From positions 1 to 7,551 of the forward strand of contig SKVC01000036.1 in NCBI GenBank assembly GCA_007129655.1: a stretch of 7,551 nt of DNA, in the 5' to 3' direction. The notes under the pieces are model-generated. The model searched no databases. It saw nothing but the letters and a program-made list of their open reading frames with translations, and was not told the DNA's origin. Below are positions 1 to 5,364 of this stretch, piece by piece. Position 1 is the stretch's first letter. Each line of letters opens with the position of its first letter. Both the position numbers and the translations under genes were made by a program. This stretch comes from Thermoplasmata archaeon. GTDB taxonomy: Archaea > Thermoplasmatota > Thermoplasmata > Halarchaeoplasmatales > Halarchaeoplasmataceae.

Positions 1-1665
1 ATGCTAGAGGCTACCGATAGATGGGGATTGGCCAAAACGGCGATATGGACGATCAAAGACAAAACAATATGTACTCCTGTCATACTTGACATCATCGAAG
101 AAGAAGATGTATTGTACTTGTCCGACGAAGAAGATTTTCGAATCAAAGTACCACGATCATTCTTCCAACCCAAAATAAACGGATCATCCATCCCTGCAAC
201 CTTCGGATACACCAGTACCGCCGGTGGAGAGTTAGTAGAAAGCAGAGGAGGCTCTCCGGAGATACAAGTTATTTACAATCAGGAACCAGATCCGGATGCA
301 GAATTATACATACTAGCAAATTCTCCGGAGTTGATAAGCCGGGGAAATAACATGGTCGATAGGATCATAGAATTGAGAAAGAAGATACCTTTTCATAAGT
401 TGATATACACACCCGGTATCGCTTTACCAAATAACATAAGTTTTCTCTCATATCTCGGTGTCGACGTATTCGATATGGTTTACCCCGAATATTTAAGTAC
501 GAATTCTATAGAAGTTTCGGATTGGATGGGCTTCCCGGGAAACCCAAACAACAACCGACGGCATATGCAAGATGAAATCCGTCTGATACGAGAAGGTATT
601 GTCAGAGGCAGAATAAGAGAATTAGTGGAGTCACGTGTTCGAACAGAGCCATGGCTGGTCGAAGCTCTAAGATACATGGACGATAAACACGATCTGATAA
701 ACCCGTACATACCTGTTACCGGTGACAAAGTACTGGTAACCACCAGGGAATCATTTTACCGACCGGATATAGTAAGATTCAGAGAGCGTTTATGGAACAC
801 ATATCAACCTCCCGAGCGCGATGTATTGCTACTTCTACCTTGTTCTGCAAGGAAACCTTACTTCACATCGAATTCACACCGTAGATTCAGAAGTGCAACA
901 AACAATTCCGATTGGACCAATGTTCATGAAGTTATTCTTACCTCCCCATTAGGAATGGTACCCAGAGAATTGGAATTGTTCTATCCCGCTCAAAACTACG
1001 ACATGCCCGTTACACACACATGGTACGAAGAGGAAAGAAAAACGATACTAGATCTGGTAGACATGTTGATAGAAAAAGGCAACTACCAAACCGTAATCTC
1101 CCACCTACCGCATGATATGGATTTTGTTAAGGAACATATCGAATGCGAAGACACCACACAAGGAGAGCACCCTACCGACGAGATAGCGTTGAAACGTTTA
1201 ACCGGCTTGATAAATGAAAGCGCCGGACAGAATAGGGGCGATGTAAAAGCCTATCTTAAAGAAAACCTTAGTTCATTTGCCAGATTCCAATTTGGACCCG
1301 ATGGTCATCATCTGCTTGACCATGCCGAAGTAAAAGGCAGATACCCGGAGTACAAGATAATGTCTGATAAGCAGATCGGGATGATGGTGGCTCAAAGAGG
1401 TCTTTTGTCTTTAACTTTAGATGGTGGCAAAATATTGAATCGTTATGGAATAAACCTTGTTGAAATCGAGGATTTTGTACCCAAAGGAACGGTATTCGCA
1501 GTCGGAGTGACCGATGCCGATGAACGGATATCTCCCGGGGACGAATGTATCGTAATCCACGACGGGAAATTACGTGGTGTCGGCGTAGCGGAGATGGCAG
1601 GTAAAGAGATGATCGACGCGAAGCGCGGTGTAGCAGTAAATATACGTCATCATACCAAGCGGTAA
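1..1665 (+). CDS. arcS: Archaeosine synthase (TgtA2/ArcS type) with C-terminal PUA domain
   Basis: ArcS acts on preQ0 placed at position 15 of tRNA by archaeal TGT. Published work describes it as attaching lysine to preQ0, with a radical-SAM partner (RaSEA) completing archaeosine in some archaea. Seen here: an N-terminal TGT-like region (about 1-240) that opens like the family (DRWGLAK, then CTPVILDI). The family hallmark PCSxxKPYxxSxSH is intact as PCSARKPY at 280-287, followed by S290, S292 and H293. A PUA RNA-binding domain lies at about 485-552 and ends in RGVAVNIRHH. The 554-residue length suits the family. The protein has only four cysteines (24, 281, 382, 516), so the TGT-type zinc Cys cluster is absent. 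The ATG at base 1 fits the family N-terminus, but no upstream sequence is visible to confirm it. The gene converges on AMP phosphorylase and overlaps its end by 16 bp. Identity is confident; the exact chemistry is inferred from the family. Confidence 0.93.
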   Translation: MLEATDRWGLAKTAIWTIKDKTICTPVILDIIEEEDVLYLSDEEDFRIKVPRSFFQPKINGSSIPATFGYTSTAGGELVESRGGSPEIQVIYNQEPDPDAELYILANSPELISRGNNMVDRIIELRKKIPFHKLIYTPGIALPNNISFLSYLGVDVFDMVYPEYLSTNSIEVSDWMGFPGNPNNNRRHMQDEIRLIREGIVRGRIRELVESRVRTEPWLVEALRYMDDKHDLINPYIPVTGDKVLVTTRESFYRPDIVRFRERLWNTYQPPERDVLLLLPCSARKPYFTSNSHRRFRSATNNSDWTNVHEVILTSPLGMVPRELELFYPAQNYDMPVTHTWYEEERKTILDLVDMLIEKGNYQTVISHLPHDMDFVKEHIECEDTTQGEHPTDEIALKRLTGLINESAGQNRGDVKAYLKENLSSFARFQFGPDGHHLLDHAEVKGRYPEYKIMSDKQIGMMVAQRGLLSLTLDGGKILNRYGINLVEIEDFVPKGTVFAVGVTDADERISPGDECIVIHDGKLRGVGVAEMAGKEMIDAKRGVAVNIRHHTKR

Positions 1666-3176
1666 GACGGATGTTTTTCTAGTATCATTCCCTCTATGGA
1701 AATCGGTTTTAAGTGATTTGCCATCTTTATAGCCTCCCCGAGACTATTTTTGTTGTCTGAATATATTGTATAAAGAACTTCGTCTTTATCAACTTGGTCG
1801 CCTTGTTTTTTATTCAAGATTATTCCAGCTCCTTTACAGTAAGGTGCTCCTGCGGAACGTACTATTTCTATTATACAGTGGTTGTCTATTCCTCCTATGT
1901 ATCCGTCCCTGTTGCAGTGAATTTCATGGTGATGTTTGCCTATCGCTACATCATCGGAAGTTACATCGGGATCTCCTCCTTGGTGCTGGATTATCTCTTT
2001 GAATTTATCAAGAGCCGCACCACTGGTAAGTATATCTTTGGCTTGTGTCCTCCCTCTTCCTTCGGCTAATCCTCCTTGCTCCAGTACCATGCCGGCTAAT
2101 TCAATGGACTTTTCTATCAAACTGTTGGGGACGTCCTTTCCTTCCAAAGCCGCCAGCGCTTCACGGGCCTCTATGGCCGGTCCTATCCCTTCTCCTACCG
2201 GCTGACCGCCGTAGCTTATGGCACAGCGGACGTTTATACCGATATCTTCGCCGAGTGTGACAAAATCTCGCGCATACTTTCTTGCATCTTCCATGTTGAC
2301 AACCTTGGTTTGCGGTCCTACCGGTATGTCCATCACCAGATATTCCGCTCCCGATGCCTTTTTCTTTGATAAGACGGAAGCGAGTACTTGAGCATAAGGA
2401 TCTATACGTAAGGGATATTCCGCTCGTATGATCAGATCGTCACTCGGAGCAACGTTCACCGCACCGCCCCAGGCGATCACTCCCCCTATCTCTTCGGTGA
2501 TGGATTTTATCTGAGATATAGACAGGGTTACATTAGTCAAAACTTCGAATATGTCCGCAGTACCGCCGGCGCTGGATATAGCTCTTGAGCTGGTTTTAGG
2601 TATCAGCAGTCCTGCAGCGGCTACGATAGGCACAACCAGCAGTGTGATCTTATTTCCAGGAACCCCTCCGATGCTATGATGGTCGAAGATGGGATGTTTA
2701 TCGAATTCTATCTTATCTCCTGTTTTGATCATCGCTATTGTAAGATTTTTTGTTTCTTTGAGTGTCATACCATTTGCATATATGCCGGAAACATAGGCCG
2801 ATAACTCGATATCCGATAGCTTACGATCGGTTATATCTTGAATTATCTCATCGATAGCGTGTTCGGAGAGTTCCTTTCCCTCTAACTTCTCCTTGATATG
2901 TTCAATCGATTTTGGTCTTTCCGATGGTACAACTGTCAGATCATCCCCGGCGTCGACATCGATCTTCTTGGCGACCCGTTGAAGTAATCCGACTTCTCCT
3001 TCTTCTACAAGGGTTTCTGATAGTTCCACTATGGCAACTGTTGATTGTCCGGAAAATTCCACTTTCACTCTACTTTGACTTCGGAGTCCCATCCTTTCCG
3101 CATCCTTTTTGTTTAGGATGACTTTGTTTTCACCTGCCTCGATATCGATCTTTTTAGCTTTTAATTTTTCGAACAT
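1650..3176 (-). CDS. deoA: AMP phosphorylase (archaeal thymidine phosphorylase-like family)
   Basis: This cytosolic enzyme splits AMP (and, in characterised relatives, CMP and UMP) with phosphate to give the free base and ribose 1,5-bisphosphate, the first step of the archaeal AMP pathway. At 508 residues it matches the archaeal form, which is longer than bacterial thymidine phosphorylase because of an extra N-terminal domain (about 1-85 here). The helical domain follows from about 90. The phosphate-binding segment HHSIGGVPGNK is at 167-177 and the family signature region TSSRAISSAGGTADIFE at 195-211. The C-terminal domain carries SAGAPYCKGAG (441-451) and ends near LYTIYSD. The start ATG lies 1 bp after the RuBisCO stop, with AGGTG 8 bases upstream, so translation is probably coupled. 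It is the last gene of the operon, although it catalyses the first reaction. Bacterial-type thymidine phosphorylase is the alternative, but the N-terminal extension and the neighbours argue against it. The symbol follows common archaeal annotation. Confidence 0.96.
   Translation of the reverse strand: MFEKLKAKKIDIEAGENKVILNKKDAERMGLRSQSRVKVEFSGQSTVAIVELSETLVEEGEVGLLQRVAKKIDVDAGDDLTVVPSERPKSIEHIKEKLEGKELSEHAIDEIIQDITDRKLSDIELSAYVSGIYANGMTLKETKNLTIAMIKTGDKIEFDKHPIFDHHSIGGVPGNKITLLVVPIVAAAGLLIPKTSSRAISSAGGTADIFEVLTNVTLSISQIKSITEEIGGVIAWGGAVNVAPSDDLIIRAEYPLRIDPYAQVLASVLSKKKASGAEYLVMDIPVGPQTKVVNMEDARKYARDFVTLGEDIGINVRCAISYGGQPVGEGIGPAIEAREALAALEGKDVPNSLIEKSIELAGMVLEQGGLAEGRGRTQAKDILTSGAALDKFKEIIQHQGGDPDVTSDDVAIGKHHHEIHCNRDGYIGGIDNHCIIEIVRSAGAPYCKGAGIILNKKQGDQVDKDEVLYTIYSDNKNSLGEAIKMANHLKPISIEGMILEKHPSYRLV
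1674..1678 (+). terminator. Possible T-run terminator for arcS
   Basis: Five Ts lie 9 bases past the ArcS stop, the kind of short U-tract that ends archaeal transcripts without a hairpin. It lies inside the AMP phosphorylase coding region (AAAAA on that strand), so it may be coincidental. A similar T5 run is at 1747-1751. Confidence 0.25.
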
Positions 3177-3177
3177 T

Positions 3178-4407
3178 TTAGCTCCACCTTTCTAGAGCTT
3201 TTTTAAGCTCTTCATGCGTCTTAGCGTATTCATCAAGGGAAATGCCTTCGTATGCAGCATCAACGGCCTGGATCATGGCTGCAGCGCCGGCTCGTACTCC
3301 GTCCGGGTGCCCGGAGACTCCCCCACCGGCTTGAATCTGTACGTCGTTGCCACTTTTTTCCATAAGATCCGTCATGTGCCCGGGATGTAAGCCACCGCTT
3401 GAAACGGGGATCGTTCTTACTATTCCATGCATATCCCCTATCAGTGCTTCTTTAGAACGAAGTTCTTCGGAGATATTTGCGTGCATCTTTCCGGTTCCGT
3501 AGGTGCCGATATGGAATGAATCTCCTCCTATCATCCTGACCAGCTTGCATATAACCGGCATCGATATTCCATGCTCCGGATCCTTTGTTAGGGCGCCGTG
3601 CATGGCCCGATGTACGTGAACCGGTACGTCTATGGATGGATCCTCCGCAAGCGCCTGCACCCCGGAGAACCCTACTGTAAGAACGTCCACCATCAACTGT
3701 CTAGCTCCGTTTTCCAGGGCGATATCCGCTGCGTCAAGTATCTCATGACCGGAAGTGCTAACATTATGCGCGTGTATCATCATATGTCCTTCTTCTTCCA
3801 GCAAGTCCAACTTTTCACTGACGGCACTGACACGTTCTTCCAAAGGACAAAAGTCCTGGTCAACGAGTGTTTCATCGTCCTTGGAATTGGTCAGTCCACC
3901 CTTTCCCGCCTGGTAAACGTATTCGGCGAACTCTTTAGGTGGTAATCCGATCTTAGGTTTTACGATAGTACCTACCAGTGGTTTTTCCGGACGATCGAGC
4001 AGCTTTCTTAGGCCGGATATACCGAATTTAGGACCGGGATATCTCTCAGTTATAACACTGGGTATCTGTATATCATGAAGCCTCACTTTTTTCAGAGAGT
4101 CCAATCCAAATAAATTCCCGGCGATTATACTCAATATCTGAGGAACACCGCCGATATCTCCGGAAAAATCGACTACCGGAAATCCGATTCGGACCATGTT
4201 TCCTTCCGCCATCACTACTTTTCCCCCGTATTTTTTATAAATATCTTCGGTAAGCGTCGTCGGTCTCGTCCATGTTCCGGTGGACTCCTCTTCGGCTATG
4301 CGTGAACCAGCTGTTTCGATAGATAGATCGCTCTTAACTTTGTAGTCACATATGAAGTATTCATCCTGGTCTAATTCTTCTCCTATCGCTAAATATTTTT
4401 CTTTCAT
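3178..4407 (-). CDS. rbcL: Form III RuBisCO large subunit (ribulose-bisphosphate carboxylase)
   Basis: It carboxylates ribulose 1,5-bisphosphate to two 3-phosphoglycerates, the last step of the archaeal AMP pathway. Equivalents of the spinach active-site residues are all visible: E40, T45 and W46 (E60/T65/W66), N98 (N123), K150 and K152 (K175/K177), the activating K176 with D178 and E179 (K201/D203/E204), H266 and R267 (H294/R295), H299 (H327), loop-6 K307 (K334), S337-G338-G339 (S379 region) and GGG 361-363. The C-terminus (LDEYAKTHEEL) resembles Thermococcus form III. Oddities: the residues before the activating lysine read GLTNSKDDE, breaking the usual G-x-[DN]-F-x-K-x-D-E signature at two sites, and only 30 residues separate K307 from S337, against about 45 in spinach. 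Total length, 409, is below the 430-450 that I recall as usual. It overlaps the isomerase stop as ATGA and precedes AMP phosphorylase by 1 bp. A non-catalytic form IV protein is unlikely because the catalytic set is complete. Confidence 0.96.
   Translation of the reverse strand: MKEKYLAIGEELDQDEYFICDYKVKSDLSIETAGSRIAEEESTGTWTRPTTLTEDIYKKYGGKVVMAEGNMVRIGFPVVDFSGDIGGVPQILSIIAGNLFGLDSLKKVRLHDIQIPSVITERYPGPKFGISGLRKLLDRPEKPLVGTIVKPKIGLPPKEFAEYVYQAGKGGLTNSKDDETLVDQDFCPLEERVSAVSEKLDLLEEEGHMMIHAHNVSTSGHEILDAADIALENGARQLMVDVLTVGFSGVQALAEDPSIDVPVHVHRAMHGALTKDPEHGISMPVICKLVRMIGGDSFHIGTYGTGKMHANISEELRSKEALIGDMHGIVRTIPVSSGGLHPGHMTDLMEKSGNDVQIQAGGGVSGHPDGVRAGAAAMIQAVDAAYEGISLDEYAKTHEELKKALERWS
3182..3189 (-). 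promoter_or_regulatory. Ribosome-binding site of AMP phosphorylase
   Basis: On the minus strand AGGTGGAG lies just before the start codon. AGGTG leaves an 8-base spacer and the overlapping GGAG leaves 5. It sits within the last codons of RuBisCO (W408, S409), so ribosomes ending RuBisCO uncover or reuse it. It supports the ATG at 3174-3176 as the real start. Confidence 0.75.
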
Positions 4408-5321
4408 TCTTCCATCTCCTCTATGATCATATAAGCGCTTGAAGGTGATATAACTCCTTTTTCTGTGATTATCGCATCTATGTATTTTTCAGAAGTAGCA
4501 TCGAAAACAGGATTTCTTATAGTTACACCGGGAAAGTCATCGGGCTCGACTATCTCGGAAGGGTCGCGTTCCTCTATCTGGATTAGATCTCCAAAGGTGG
4601 TTGCTCTGGAAAATTTATAGGTTTCAGCACAAACAGTGACCGGAACCCTGGATTCATGAGCACAGAGTGCCACCTGTGACGTCCCGATCTTATTTATTAC
4701 AGCTCCGTTAGATGCGATGCTGTCGGCACCGATATAGACATGGTCTATTTCGGTCATGAAATATCGTACTGCAGAGTCAACTATCAGACTTACCGGTATA
4801 CCGAGTTCCGACAGTTCTCTTACTGTGATGTATCCCTGCCGTTTAGGACGTGATTCGGTGGCAATCACACTGATCTTTTTACCGCTGTCCCATGCATATC
4901 TTATAGCTCCTATGGCTAGTGAACTATTGCAGTGAGTAAGTATCACATCGCCATCTTCAAGGCGCTTGCCGCCGTATTCAGCTATTTTTTTTCCGGCATC
5001 GTGTGAATTCATGATAAAATCTTCACTTCTTTTTGTTATTTTCTCCCTCGCATTTTCTACGTCTTCAAAATCTATACCTGAAAGAACGTATCGTATCGCA
5101 TTCGGTAACGAAACGGCGGAAGGTCTTGTGGAGATAAGTAAATCTTTGATTTCATCCATGTATTTTTTGAATTCATCGACATCTTCGTCATCGAAAGAGA
5201 CAGCGGCGTTTTTTAGGGCCGAAGCCGCCGCTCTTGCTATAAAAGCTGCTCCTCTTATCTCCATAGATTCGATTCTCTCAGCGATTTCATGCGGTGAAAG
5301 TGAATTCAACTCTTCTTCCAT
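4404..5321 (-). CDS. Ribose-1,5-bisphosphate isomerase (eIF2B-like family)
   Basis: It converts ribose 1,5-bisphosphate into ribulose 1,5-bisphosphate, bridging AMP phosphorylase and RuBisCO. The fold is that of eIF2B alpha/beta/delta and MtnA sugar-phosphate isomerases. Seen: an N-terminal helical domain with RGAAFIARAAA (23-33); the catalytic cysteine in THCNSS (C131); ESRPKRQG (156-163); the catalytic aspartate in GADSIASNGAVINKIGT (D200); and the C-terminal NPVFDATSEKYIDAIIT run (270-286). C131 and D200 correspond to C133 and D202 reported for Thermococcus TK0185, both offset by two residues. Length 305 is slightly under the Thermococcus protein. These residues and the RuBisCO and AMP phosphorylase neighbours favour it over an eIF2B subunit or methylthioribose-1-phosphate isomerase. 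The ATG has only AAGG three bases upstream, too close for a good ribosome-binding site, so this first gene of the operon may be read from a leaderless mRNA. AMP activates the characterised enzyme; that cannot be judged here. Confidence 0.94.
   Translation of the reverse strand: MEEELNSLSPHEIAERIESMEIRGAAFIARAAASALKNAAVSFDDEDVDEFKKYMDEIKDLLISTRPSAVSLPNAIRYVLSGIDFEDVENAREKITKRSEDFIMNSHDAGKKIAEYGGKRLEDGDVILTHCNSSLAIGAIRYAWDSGKKISVIATESRPKRQGYITVRELSELGIPVSLIVDSAVRYFMTEIDHVYIGADSIASNGAVINKIGTSQVALCAHESRVPVTVCAETYKFSRATTFGDLIQIEERDPSEIVEPDDFPGVTIRNPVFDATSEKYIDAIITEKGVISPSSAYMIIEEMEE
4416..4420 (-). promoter_or_regulatory. Ribosome-binding site of RuBisCO
   Basis: AGGAG on the minus strand, 8 bases before the RuBisCO ATG and inside the last codons of the isomerase. 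Together with the ATGA stop/start overlap at 4404-4407 it fixes the RuBisCO start and indicates translational coupling. Confidence 0.75.
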
Positions 5322-5364
5322 GAACCTTTATAGAACTGTAGGATGATAAACCCTTCGGAAGTTT
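5322..5364 (-). other. 43-bp gap between helical-repeat gene and isomerase
   Basis: This is the only intergenic stretch over 1 bp. It holds the possible TATA box, a second TATA-like run (CTATAAAG, 5326-5333) too close to the ATG to drive it leaderlessly, and a small hyphenated palindrome CTTC-C-GAAG next to the upstream stop. No T-run terminator is seen on the minus strand. Confidence 0.6.
5343..5350 (-). promoter_or_regulatory. Possible TATA box for the AMP-pathway operon
   Basis: Minus-strand TTTATCAT is centred about 26 bases before the isomerase ATG, with purine-rich GAAGGG just upstream where a BRE would lie. That spacing puts the transcription start at or next to the ATG, which fits the lack of a proper ribosome-binding site. 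The element is not a perfect TATA consensus and the whole gap is only 43 bp, so read-through from the upstream helical-protein gene is the alternative. Confidence 0.35.

Noticed and set aside
3598..3945. Plus-strand 115-codon open frame within RuBisCO
   Set aside because: It is fully antisense to conserved RuBisCO active-site segments; no plausible product.
3178..4407. RuBisCO-like (form IV, non-carboxylating) protein
   Set aside because: The full set of carboxylase active-site residues is kept and the gene sits with the two enzymes that supply ribulose 1,5-bisphosphate.
5326..5333. CTATAAAG as the operon TATA box
   Set aside because: It ends only a few bases before the ATG; a start about 25 bases downstream would fall inside the isomerase coding region.
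4966..5346. Plus-strand 126-codon open frame over the isomerase start
   Set aside because: It lies antisense to a well-supported isomerase with catalytic motifs; its Ser/Ala/Phe-rich composition is typical of an antisense shadow.
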